Below are positions 22,335 to 32,199 of a stretch of DNA of 64,000 nt, one piece after another. The stretch is from assembly GCA_023897205.1 (NCBI GenBank), contig JAHWDD010000003.1:4343665-4407664 (forward strand). Direction: 5' to 3'. The notes under the pieces are model-generated. The model was not told the DNA's origin. It searched no databases and was given only the letters and a program-made list of their open reading frames with translations. The stretch's first letter is position 1, and each line of letters starts with the position of its first letter. A program made the translations under genes and the position numbers. This stretch comes from Exophiala sp. HKRS030 (taxonomy: Eukaryota > Ascomycota > Eurotiomycetes > Chaetothyriales > Herpotrichiellaceae).

Positions 22335-23810
22335 TCACAATGGCATAACAACGCTCGTCCTCGGTTGCCTTTCGATGATGGTGTCTGTAGGATGTAAAGA
22401 ACTCATCGAGTTTCCCCAGCCAAGACCTTCTTTGTCTTGGAAGACCTTGTTCAGATTCAGAGCCGACTTGGTATATAGGACATCAATCGCTTTTTGGTCT
22501 CGGAACGGATTCGGTGACTTGTCCCATGCATGTGGAACCCTCGGTATCATCTTGCTGTCGACATTTTTGCCCAAGCTTTCGAGTCGTTCGGTGAATAGCA
22601 ATCCTTCGGCCAAAAGCATGTCCCATTCGCATAGCCAGATTTGCATTTCCTTTGGGAGGCCGTCACGCAACATGTGGTCATGGGCTAAGCCCGGCGATGC
22701 GTACGAACTGCAATGATCCCCAGCCATGTCTGGTGGTGGTAGGTAGCTCACGTCGAAGAGGTCGGTGAAGACTTTGGCCAGGCATTTCTTGGGGTTGCGG
22801 GATTCGCGAATCTTTCGAGAGCGAGACTTGGTCCAATCTAGTAAAGGATACCAAGCGATAATGGTGCGTATTCGGAGAGGACTCGCTGTTCTGGCACGGA
22901 GAAGTGCAGAGTGTGAATGGGTAGGGGTGATGGGGTTTTGGCTGCGATAATCTTCGCCGTCGTCACCTTCTGTGTAGGTTTCTCCACTGTCCAGTGTTGT
23001 CGGGCTGGTTGAAGTGTGCTCATTGACCACATCGATTCCATAATGATATTGTATCCGAAATGGAGCAGCAAAGGCTAGATTTGCACCAGCAGAGAAACCA
23101 GAGAGTGCAATATTGCTGGGATCGATGTTGAGCTCAGTGGCGTGGTCAACAACATACAGTATCGAGCGAGCGCAGTCGTCAACAGGGATAGGGAAAGGAT
23201 GCTCTGGGGCTCTCCGATAGTTGACGCTGACGAAGATAGCGTTTGTGCGCTGCATGACAACATTGGCCCAGTAACGATCGTCACTTGCATCTCCCAGGAC
23301 GAAACCACCACCATGGAAGTTGATGACGGTAGGGAAACGGAACGAGGGGTCTGTTCGAAGGGTTTCATTGTAACTGGGCGGAGTATAGAAGAACAACTCT
23401 ATGGGTATGGTATCGGTAGAGATCTTGTGCTTGAATGCAGGACGGGGAGCCCGTGGAGGAGCCCAGTCATGAAATCGCATGCCCAGCATCATACAGGCTC
23501 TCCAAAAGTTCGCTTGAATATGTAACCATCTTCTTGACGGAACCTCTGTTCGCTCGAGGTGATGTGACATGCTTCGACGTCGTGAAGCTGGCGCAAAGAA
23601 GTCGCTTTCGCTGGCCGACAAGGTCTCGGTGAGTTCATTCTCCGGAGGCTCCAAGCTATCGCCAAAGGGTGACTTATTGAAGGTGATGGTAGGACTTTTG
23701 TGTGAGGAGGCGAAATCTTTGGCCTCTGTGCCCTGGTCATGATCTGAAGACATGTCGTCGAGCTGTATTGAGGGCAGGGGCTGCCCTCTGAATGTGGGTT
23801 GATCGGTCAT
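22335..23810 (-). CDS. erdH: Alpha/beta hydrolase of the HSL/lipolytic type, probable ergosteryl-aspartate hydrolase
   Basis: Single exon, 491 residues. A disordered Ser/Pro/Asp-rich N-terminal region (about 1-85) precedes the hydrolase domain. The HGGG oxyanion motif is at about 166-169, SVNYRRAPEHPFP follows at about 195-207, and the nucleophile elbow GFSAG places Ser near 240. A variable acidic insert spans about 262-305. Asp near 397 (CEWDM) and His near 427 (VPHAWD) complete the triad. This is the layout of hormone-sensitive-lipase-type esterases. In fungi, sterol aspartylation uses ErdS, and an alpha/beta hydrolase, ErdH, cleaves ergosteryl-3beta-O-aspartate. This gene is the divergent neighbour of the ErdS gene (ATGs 2.58 kb apart), which is why I propose ErdH. 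The hydrolase family is certain; the ErdH role is inferred from context. No signal peptide or membrane helix. Confidence 0.75.
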   Translation of the reverse strand: MTDQPTFRGQPLPSIQLDDMSSDHDQGTEAKDFASSHKSPTITFNKSPFGDSLEPPENELTETLSASESDFFAPASRRRSMSHHLERTEVPSRRWLHIQANFWRACMMLGMRFHDWAPPRAPRPAFKHKISTDTIPIELFFYTPPSYNETLRTDPSFRFPTVINFHGGGFVLGDASDDRYWANVVMQRTNAIFVSVNYRRAPEHPFPIPVDDCARSILYVVDHATELNIDPSNIALSGFSAGANLAFAAPFRIQYHYGIDVVNEHTSTSPTTLDSGETYTEGDDGEDYRSQNPITPTHSHSALLRARTASPLRIRTIIAWYPLLDWTKSRSRKIRESRNPKKCLAKVFTDLFDVSYLPPPDMAGDHCSSYASPGLAHDHMLRDGLPKEMQIWLCEWDMLLAEGLLFTERLESLGKNVDSKMIPRVPHAWDKSPNPFRDQKAIDVLYTKSALNLNKVFQDKEGLGWGNSMSSLHPTDTIIERQPRTSVVMPL

Positions 23811-26390
23811 GATATCTTATGAAGCATTTCCAAGGGGGGGGGAGATATCGACAGGAAGAGTGGGAATACGAGAAATGGTGTCAATGAGCGACTAGATCAG
23901 GTATATCTATTCGCCGTCATTGATCTTGCACGGCTTGTCGTGCGGTGAGGATTAGAGAGTGATCGGATCGAGAGCACTAAGCGAGGGGGTGGTGGTAACT
24001 AGATATGTCAGAATAAGTTGAAGTGTTCTGCCACCGGATACTAAAGCAATGGAGCATGATTAATATCAACCGCGGAAGAGTTTCATGAGTAAAATAATTG
24101 TCGCACGAGGCGACCGGTACTCTCCAATAATCGATAAGAAAATAACATGAATCGGGCCGTGCGTACTGAAGGTGGGCAGATTTGATGATGACGCGTTGGT
24201 GGCTGTGTATGCAGACTGCAGGTGAGGTGAGGGACAAGGGAGACAGGCATAGGCATACGGGGTAGGCCCTCGGGCCACAGGCCGCAGGCCACGACAGGGA
24301 AGACAAGAAAGAGCGCTGAGAGGGCAGATGAGAGGCAGCCAAGCGTTCCAGCGTCCCAGCGAATGGAGTAAGGTACCTATTCCGTAGTACCTGTCCACTG
24401 CCCAGGTAGCGATTTAGGTGGTGGGTAGGTTGTTAGGGGCAGTCCGGAGTACTCAATGAGGCATAAGTAGCATAAGCACAAAGTGACAGAATGTTTCTAC
24501 AGTCCGCCTACGTATATACTTTACGTCCGCGGGCTACTCGGGCGTCTCTGTCCATGGTCCAGGCGGCCTTGGGGGCCCTGACAGGGGATTTGGGTGATGC
24601 CTAGCCGCCAGCTAGAGGCCGAAGGGGCTCCCTGGGCAACGCAGCCCTTAACCATTTGCCGCCAAGGCTCATCCCTCCTCCAATATCTGCACACCCATAC
24701 TTGTCAATGTGTCGCTGAGCGATTATCATTGGGCACAATTGAGGTAGCAAAGGCCGGCTCATGAGGAAACAAAGAGTATTTGTTATCAAATAGATGCCAT
24801 GGCTGCGAGGTGATCGCCTACTCGGGATCGGTGCAACTCACCACATAATGAGCAATGACGGAGGTCATCACCTGCATGAGGTGCATGAGGTGCGCGTCGT
24901 GCAAACCTATATCTACCAACAGTGTCAGCGCCGTGCGGCCGTTGTGCGACGGTGAAAGATAGAGTGTGTCCTCAATCCAAATAGATTGCAATACATAACT
25001 TTCGCATTGCTTTGAAACCCTTACATGCGACCCTTGGGTGACCCTCATGTTACTTTTTGATGTACTGACATAGATATAACCTCCCAGTCAAGCACCTAAT
25101 ACCAAGTCTTGCCATCCATCATTGACCAATCTGGCTTTCTTATATTAATACTCTGACCTGTTCCAGTGTTCCACCATGTTCCACATATTATTTGAGTTGA
25201 GTCTTGCCCAGCATCGATATTCACACAGCAAAACCTGAACATCAGATCTCGAACTCTCGACGAGCGACGAGCACCGAGTAGGAGCACGTGACGGCACTTC
25301 GACTCTGGTCACATGACCGCATCTTGAACCGCACAATCGTATCAGACTGAGCTTCAAATACGATTGAGAGCTCACGCACGCCCCGAAAGCCTTTGTCTGG
25401 TTATCATGGGCGATGCATGGCCTAGAAAGGTATCGACTTCTTCGACTTTCACGAGCTCCGATCAGCTCGCTTGCCAACTCGGTCAGTCGACAGCCGCTGG
25501 CAACAGGCTGGCTTGAATTTCCTACCCCCACCTTACTCATCAACCCGCATCGTAGTCAGAGCGATGACGTCTCGTTCTGTCTTCCTCACCAACCACCTTT
25601 GCCCTTTGGGTGCCCATGATCTCTCTACATCTGCCACTTCTGCCCATCCAAACTCCATCGACGGGCTCGCTGCGGTTCCAGCTCGGATTTCTTTGGCTCC
25701 TCTATTGCGGCCAATCAGTCCTTGTGTTTGGCTCCCCTCAGACTCTATCTCACCAATCGTTCCGGCATTGCCGACTCATCGTTGCTATCCGACCACAACG
25801 TCCCTTGTGAATTTCGTACAAGCGAATGCCTCTTGCACTCGACCTCCCGGTCTCAGATTTCGCTGCTGCGGGCTTGTGAACCGCTTCCCCTCGAGGGACT
25901 TCATTTCTCTTCGGTACCCTGACTGCCTGACCCAATTTATCCCAACCGCTAATCCACGAGGGGCAGATTTGTGCTGACTGTTCACCACCTGACGAGGCAA
26001 ATGTTTGTCTGTCTCTGCATACAGTCTTGAGTAAACGTTTGTCCTCACCTTTCCCATCTTGTGTTTCGTCACCAGATAATAGCCTCTGCAAATTTGATTG
26101 CTCTGTGAAAAGATTCTCAAACCACATTTTCAACGCAGTCTCCATATCGCAAGCTCGAGCCCAGGCATAACTTTGGCTCTTGATCGATATACTGCGGCTA
26201 GCTAGCCTTGCCTGCCATCCCGAGCGGGAGTCTGGGAGCCTCTGACCCCTCCCTGCATCGACCGTTGCCTCGCCTCCCACCCAACCGACACCCGCCTCAA
26301 ATTACTTCGATTTTCATATCTTGTCCGAACTGGTTTTTCTCGAGAGACATTTTTCCTTTTCATTTGTAAGCCTGCCAGCGGAACCTCACC
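23811..26390. promoter_or_regulatory. Shared divergent upstream region of the erdH and erdS candidates
   Basis: 2.58 kb separates the two start codons with no gene I can support between them. It contains a G8 run at 23837-23844 and a CACGTGAC element near 25285, an E-box-like site also seen near 18668, 32040 and 39252. Frames of up to 176 codons around 25471-26280 overlap on both strands and have no motif. The region presumably holds promoters and leaders of both genes. Confidence 0.5.
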
Positions 26391-29361
26391 ATGTCTGTTT
26401 TGCGCAAGCTATCGAAGCAGATACATCCAAATGGTAGCGATCCGAAGCTTGGGGAGAAATCTCCCCACACACTTCTCAAAGTCCTGGACCACATCGACGA
26501 TCGATCGCTCAATTCCTACACCTTGACAAGGAAAGCTTCTCCAGCGACAATGAATCTGACATGAGCGAAGTGGACAGCGAGGGCATGAGCAAGAACGCAC
26601 AAAAGAGGGCTGTCACAAAACAGAGAAAACATGAAGCCCGCTCAAGATTGAGCCTGGAGCATCGCGACGACTCTGAGGAACGCATCAAGCAAAGACTCGA
26701 AGAGGCTGCCAAGTTCGAAACCGATGATATGAAAGCTCGTTATGGCGATCTCCCTCTTATGCAGTCAACCTCCAAGGGTGTTACGCAGCGTTTGGACATT
26801 AGTACCATTACTGACGATCAGGATGGGAAAGAGGTTCAGTTCCGTTGTCGACTGCAACATGTCAGGAACATGGGTGCGAAGCTGGTCTTTCTCATCTTTA
26901 GACAACAGATATCCACCATTCAAGGTGTACTCGTAGAAGAACCCGGCAAGGTTTCTGCGCTCATGATTCATTGGGCCGAACATTTGCGCACCGGAAACAT
27001 CCTTCTCGTTACTGGTGTTCTCCAGAAGCCTCAGATCCCAGTCAAGTCCGCCTCGATCCATACCGTAGAGATCAAGATCTCCCATCTTCATGTCATCGTG
27101 AAGCGAGCAGAACCAGGTATGTATCCCCGTATACCGGTCTGCAGATTGCAACTAATTGGACACAGTGCCCTTCTCCGTGCAGGAAGCAGAACTGACAATC
27201 CTTGATGACGACCAAAAAGTCGAGGGCCGCCAGAGCCAGATCCCCGATCGTGTCAGGCTGTCAAATCGGATCATGGATTTGCGCACAGCGGCCTCTCAAT
27301 CCATTTTCCGCATTCAAGCCGGCGTCGGCAATCTCTTCCGTTCCGCACTGGACGACCAGCGCTTTGTGGAGATCCATTCACCTAAACTTCAAGGAGCTGC
27401 CACAGAGTCTGGAGCATCAGTGTTCAAGGTCAATTACTTTGGCCGCCCTGCTTTCTTGGCCCAGTCTCCGCAGTTGGCCAAACAAATGGCGATTGCTTCC
27501 GATTTCGAGCGTGTGTATGAGATCGGTGCCGTCTTTCGCGCAGAGAACTCCAACACTCACCGTCATTTGACCGAGTACACTGGGCTTGATCTCGAAATGG
27601 CTATCGAAGAGCATTACCATGAGATGATGGACGTTATCGACGGTGTCCTAAAAAATATCTTCAAAGGCATTTACACAAAATATCGTACCGAAGTCGAAAT
27701 CATCAAGCAGCAGTTCCCCAGCGAAGATCTGATCTGGCTGGAAGAAACTCCAAGGATCCCATTCACAGAGGCTGTCAAACTTCTCAATGATTCTGGATGG
27801 CTCAACGAAGACGGAGAGCCTGTTTCTGACTTGGAAGATCTCGCAACAAGAGACGAAATTCGTCTTGGTGAAGTCATCAAAGAGAAGTACAAAACAGATT
27901 ACTACATCTTGGACAAATTCCCTCGCTCTGCCCGACCCTTTTACACAATGCCTGATGCCAAGGATCCTCGATACACCAACTCCTTTGATGTCTTCGTCCG
28001 TGGTCAGGAAATCATCTCTGGCGGTCAGCGTATTCATGAGTCTAAGATGTTGGAAGACAACATGCGTCTAGTTGGAATTGATCCTGAAGATATGGCCGAG
28101 TACATGGAGGGCTTCAGATGGGGCGCCCCTCCGCACGCCGGTTGTGGTGTTGGTCTTGAGCGTATTGTCATGCTTATCCTTAAACTAGGCAATATCCGAT
28201 TGGCGTCACTCTTCCATAGGGACCCGAAGTCTTTCCCTGCTAAGCCGATCGTTGAGAAACTCAGACATCCCGAAGCAGATACCTTGAACCCTGTCTGGCG
28301 CCAGGAGCGTGGTCGCGAGGTTGCAGTTGAAGACCGAAAGATGCCAGATCTTTATGACCTGATTGCAAACTATGGAGATGCAACAGCTACCTCTTGGGGT
28401 GATGCAAGATACAAGATCTGGCGTCATCCTGAAACCGGAGCGGCTGTTTCGTATGTGCCAGAAGGACACTACGCAATCTTGCCTGGTGACCCCCTGTGCG
28501 ACCCAAGTCAGTACTACCGCGTCGTCGTGTCGTTCCTTCAATGGCTTAAGAAGGAGACTCATCTCAAACCTTTGTGGCTTTTGATCAGTCCAGAATTAGA
28601 GCAGGTCTTAGGTGAACGACTCGGATGGAAGACACTTTCATGCGTTGCAGAGGAACGTGTCGATCCTAACAAAAAGACAGCGGAATCTGATCCTGAAGTT
28701 GCGCGAAAGATCCGAAAAGCTCAAAGCGAAGGCGTCAAGCTCACCGATCTTGATCATAATGTCCCAGTCCCAGACAGTATCAAGGAGCGCACAAACGCAC
28801 GCGTGAAAGACTGGCTCGCTAATCGCAAGGGCACCCAGATTCACCTTTCCAACATTGATCTTTTCCGTGATGAGAAGCATCGACGTTATGTCCTCGCCGA
28901 GGACAAGGAAGGCACTGTTGTCGGCATTGCAGTTCTCGCAGAGCTTGCTCCCAGAAAGGGTTGGCAGGCCAAGTACACTTTGGATTTCCCTGGTGCACCA
29001 TCGGGCACGATCGAGTACCTTACCACTCATGCGTTGACTGTCGCTGCCAACGCAGGTGTCAAAACAGTCACATTCGGTGGTGGAGCCGCTTCTCACCTCA
29101 CGCCTGGCCATCACATGAGCGGTGCCAAAGTCAAGGTCTTGCAAGCAACCTACGATGCCATCGTCAAGCAATTCAACCTGGCAAGAAAATCCGAGTTCAG
29201 AGAGAAGATGGGTGCCGTTGCTGATCCAATCTGGATCGCCTATCCTCCTCATGGTTTGGGATCTAGAGGCATCAAAGCTATTATGAGGTAAGTCTCGTCG
29301 CAAATCAAATATGGGTGGGCCATGCTGATATTCATGAATTAGGTTCTTCCAAGACGAATAG
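26391..29361 (+). CDS. erdS: Aspartyl-tRNA synthetase-DUF2156 fusion, ergosteryl-3beta-O-L-aspartate synthase
   Basis: Exons 26391-27116, 27166-29287 and 29343-29361, with introns of 49 and 55 nt; about 955 residues. The AspRS part charges tRNA-Asp and the DUF2156 part transfers Asp to the 3beta-OH of ergosterol. Visible in order: charged N-terminal extension (NAQKRAVTKQRKHEARSR); OB-fold anticodon-binding domain (VQFRCRLQHVRNMGAKLVF); class II core with motif 2 (FRAENSNTHRHLTEYTGLDL) and motif 3 (GCGVGLERIVM); then, from about LNPVWRQERG, the C-terminal DUF2156 double-GNAT domain (WGDARYKIW, VSYVPEGHYAILPGDPLCDP). The last exon adds only the final residues (FFQDE). Cytosolic AspRS lacks this C-terminal domain. 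The frame changes between ATG 26391 and 26561, most simply by one missing G in the run 26451-26454. The shortest safe start is ATG 26561. A second, ordinary AspRS gene would be expected elsewhere. Confidence 0.93.
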
Positions 29362-30237
29362 GTCACTTCTGTGGACTCGTGAATGCGGCCTTGTGGAACT
29401 AATGAGCGAAACAGGCAATGTGGTCGAGTTTCGTGCTTGGACCCGCGATTTAGACAGGCACTCTAAGTTCCTAGCATTCATCTTGGTTGTCTCTTGTTTC
29501 GCGGAGTATGGACGGCGTCCAAGTAATGAACGATGATGTATGTGGATGGGATTACCGAAGGACGGGCGCGAACTGGACATTCGTCAAGAACAATGCAAAG
29601 TTGGATCACCATGATAAGCAGCGAAAGCATGCTTTTCCCATTTACAGATAGCCCCCTTACGTACGTTTGCCCTTGAGCGTTTTCTAGATACCAAGATACG
29701 CCTGAATGATTGATTATGTTTGCGTGCGATATCTTTACCCTCACAAGTTCGATTTCATCGCATTCTGCCAGCTACTCTCGCAATAACAGCATTTTCTTCG
29801 TTCATCGTGATGCAATAATGGAAAATGTAGGACATAGCCTCCTCTAGTAGAGCGTGCAGGCGAGGCAGTGTTTATCTCTTCATGACAATCCCGACGTGAA
29901 ACTACCTTGGATCTGTAGGCCTATCACTAAGACCAGAACACTAACTATCTCTAAGATTTTACTCGATCCTCATTCCTGTTCATGACTTCATTTCGTAACT
30001 CGCCTCTATGCACGGAGCGGCCTAAAGACGCCCTCAGATCTCAGATCGTCGTTGTTGTCGACGACGTACGTATTGCGCGTCTGCAACAGTACATAAGCTT
30101 AATACACAACCCTGCTGCTCAACGCGGCTCAATGCTACATAGATACACAGACACACAGACACATAAGCAGTCAGTCAGAGAGCCAGTCAGTCAGAGAGCC
30201 AGTCAGTCAGAGAGCCAGTCAGTCAGACAGCCCCGGG
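29362..30237. other. Convergent intergenic region between erdS and wss1
   Basis: Holds the 3' flanks of both genes and, next to the wss1 stop codon, a four-copy 16 bp tandem repeat (listed separately). No coding frame supported. Confidence 0.6.
30168..30231. repeat. 4 x 16 bp tandem repeat at the 3' end of wss1
   Basis: Four head-to-tail copies of CAGTCAGTCAGAGAGC. The first three are identical and the fourth has one change (AGACAGC). The array starts after an ACACAGACAC microsatellite and ends 6 bp before the wss1 stop codon (30238), so it lies in the wss1 3' UTR. It is likely a variable-number repeat. Confidence 0.9.
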
Positions 30238-31584
30238 TCACGAACTAGACTTCATGGTCCCGCAATTCGCACACGTCCACCACATCTCTTCCATCCAGTT
30301 GTGGCAGTTGGCGCATTTCCACCCGATGGGTTTTGCGTCGCGCTTGCTCGCGGCTTGCGATTCTATCCGGGCCAGCGAGTCATAGGCGTTCAGACGCGGT
30401 TGGAGGGATGGGTGTTTAGGTTTAGAATTGGGATTAAGGGTTGATTTTGTTGTTTTTGAGGAGGAGGAGGACGACGGCGATGGTGACTGTGTGGAGAAGT
30501 TCTTCGTCGGGGTCTTTGGGCGTTCCGTCTCGCATGCGCCGCACATCAGGTGTTCGATCGGGTTAATCAGTGTGCAGATTTCGCACGTCCAGGTCTGAGG
30601 AGCTGGTGGAGGGGTGGGTTTAGGGGTTGGTTTGGTGAAGGGTTGTGGTGTTTGAGTCGCTGAGTTTCGTATGGTTGAGGCTGGGTTCGGTCGTTTGAGG
30701 CTGCGCTCGATCTCCTGTTGTTCTTGTCGTAATCTTTTCGGGTCGAGTTGTCCTGCATTGCCACTCTCTGAGGTCGAAGAAGTAGCGGCTTGTGGGCTCA
30801 TGTGGTCTTGACCGAAGGCGGCAGAGTCGTCCTCGCGGACAAGTTCGATCATTGCTTGGATCCACGCAGCCTCGTTCTCGTCTTCCTGGTCTGCTCTCGT
30901 TCTTGTCACCTCTCCGCCAATGCTTGCTTTGCCTTGAGCGATTTCTTCTCCTTGTTGCGTGCCACTGGCACAACCACGGTTGATCCTGATTCTTTGTTCT
31001 GCTGCTCTGGCGATCACGTCGCGAACATCTTGGCCTCGCATGATACCTTGGCCACCGAGCTTCATACCACTGTTCTTGTTGCGGATAGCACGTTGCTCCG
31101 CAGCGGCGCGAGCCCTCCTTCTAACTTCAGACATTGGTACACGCTGCCCACCGAGTTTATTGCCCTGACCGAGGAATCCTTCGCCAGTGTAACCCTTGCG
31201 AGTGAGAGCCTCGTGCTCCTCCCGAAGCCGAGCCCACAAGGCATGGAAATGTTCGTTGTGAGGGCCATGAACAATGTGACATAGTTCGTGAAGCATGGTG
31301 TCGACGACCATGTGGAACGCCATGAACTGGTTTTCATCGTAGGGTTCTCGAAGCCTCAACTGGATGATCTCGCCGTGGTTGACATTGAGTCCCAGAAGTG
31401 CACGTTCTGATGGGTAGAACTCTCGAAGCGTGCCGACTCGCCAACCTCGTTGCCGCATGATGGGTTTCACCAAAGAGGCGATCTTTTTTAACATGTGGAG
31501 CGCTTCGCTGGCACGTCTCTTATCAGAGAGGTGCTCGAATTGCCCGACTAGCGGGTCGAGTTCTCTGGTGCGTGAGTTCGACAT
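30238..31584 (-). CDS. wss1: Wss1-type DNA-protein-crosslink metalloprotease (WLM domain, RanBP2 zinc fingers)
   Basis: Single exon, 448 residues. The N-terminal WLM domain contains the zinc-protease motif HELCHIVHGPH (H99, E100, H103, third ligand probably H109), preceded by LVKPIMRQRGWRVGTLREF, typical of the family. Wss1/SPRTN proteases degrade proteins covalently trapped on DNA, including topoisomerase adducts, in the nucleus during replication. Residues about 140-210 are basic and Ala/Arg-rich, a likely DNA-binding or nuclear-targeting region. Two RanBP2-type zinc fingers follow: WTCEICTLINP...CGAC (about 330-350) and WKCANCHNWMEEMWWTCANC at the extreme C-terminus. A Pro/Thr- and Ser-rich linker separates them. 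Length fits filamentous-fungal Wss1. It is divergent from the DUF1776 gene (615 bp). ATG 31584 is the first in frame and leads directly into the conserved domain. Confidence 0.93.
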   Translation of the reverse strand: MSNSRTRELDPLVGQFEHLSDKRRASEALHMLKKIASLVKPIMRQRGWRVGTLREFYPSERALLGLNVNHGEIIQLRLREPYDENQFMAFHMVVDTMLHELCHIVHGPHNEHFHALWARLREEHEALTRKGYTGEGFLGQGNKLGGQRVPMSEVRRRARAAAEQRAIRNKNSGMKLGGQGIMRGQDVRDVIARAAEQRIRINRGCASGTQQGEEIAQGKASIGGEVTRTRADQEDENEAAWIQAMIELVREDDSAAFGQDHMSPQAATSSTSESGNAGQLDPKRLRQEQQEIERSLKRPNPASTIRNSATQTPQPFTKPTPKPTPPPAPQTWTCEICTLINPIEHLMCGACETERPKTPTKNFSTQSPSPSSSSSSKTTKSTLNPNSKPKHPSLQPRLNAYDSLARIESQAASKRDAKPIGWKCANCHNWMEEMWWTCANCGTMKSSS

Positions 31585-32199
31585 GGTCTAGGGTCCTATG
31601 GGGATCCAGGAAACATAAAGTAAAGGGGTTGAAGAAAGGATCGGCCGTTGAGAATCCCGGGTAACGATAAGTAGTAACTTGTGTCAGACTCAAACCTCAA
31701 TAGGCAGATTCACAGTTTGATGATTGCTGAACACCTAGCACTATTCGCTGTTCAGAGAGTTCGTGTCTTCATGTCACGGTGGTCAGTGGTGTTTTCTGCC
31801 TTGTCTTTCGGGCTTGAACGATTTTATATTCCCATATGCAAATGCTAAAAATTCAAACGACAACAAACTGACAGCTTATTTTAGTAGAGCGTGTGAAAAG
31901 ATATTTGTACAGCCTTATTGTACGCCTCCGGAAGATACCAGAAGAACTTCTCACATCCCGTCCCATGCATACCCAGACTTAAGATCAAAGTGATTCGTAA
32001 TAAGTCACAGCCTGATGAACGCCACGTATGAGGCAGCACGTGACCAAATGCCATCTCACCCCTCCTTCCCCATTGGTCAACGTAAACGACAAGTCCGAGA
32101 TCGAGTCGCTGGTATCTGGTGCCTTCTCACGCCACGAATCTTTGGGATAGCAAATGCAAGCAAACAGTTCCCATTGTCATCCTGGGTAACCTTGACACG
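31585..32199. promoter_or_regulatory. Divergent promoter region of wss1 and the DUF1776 gene
   Basis: 615 bp between two start codons on opposite strands. It contains a GCACGTGACC element near 32038, about 160 bp upstream of the DUF1776 ATG. No gene within it. Confidence 0.6.
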
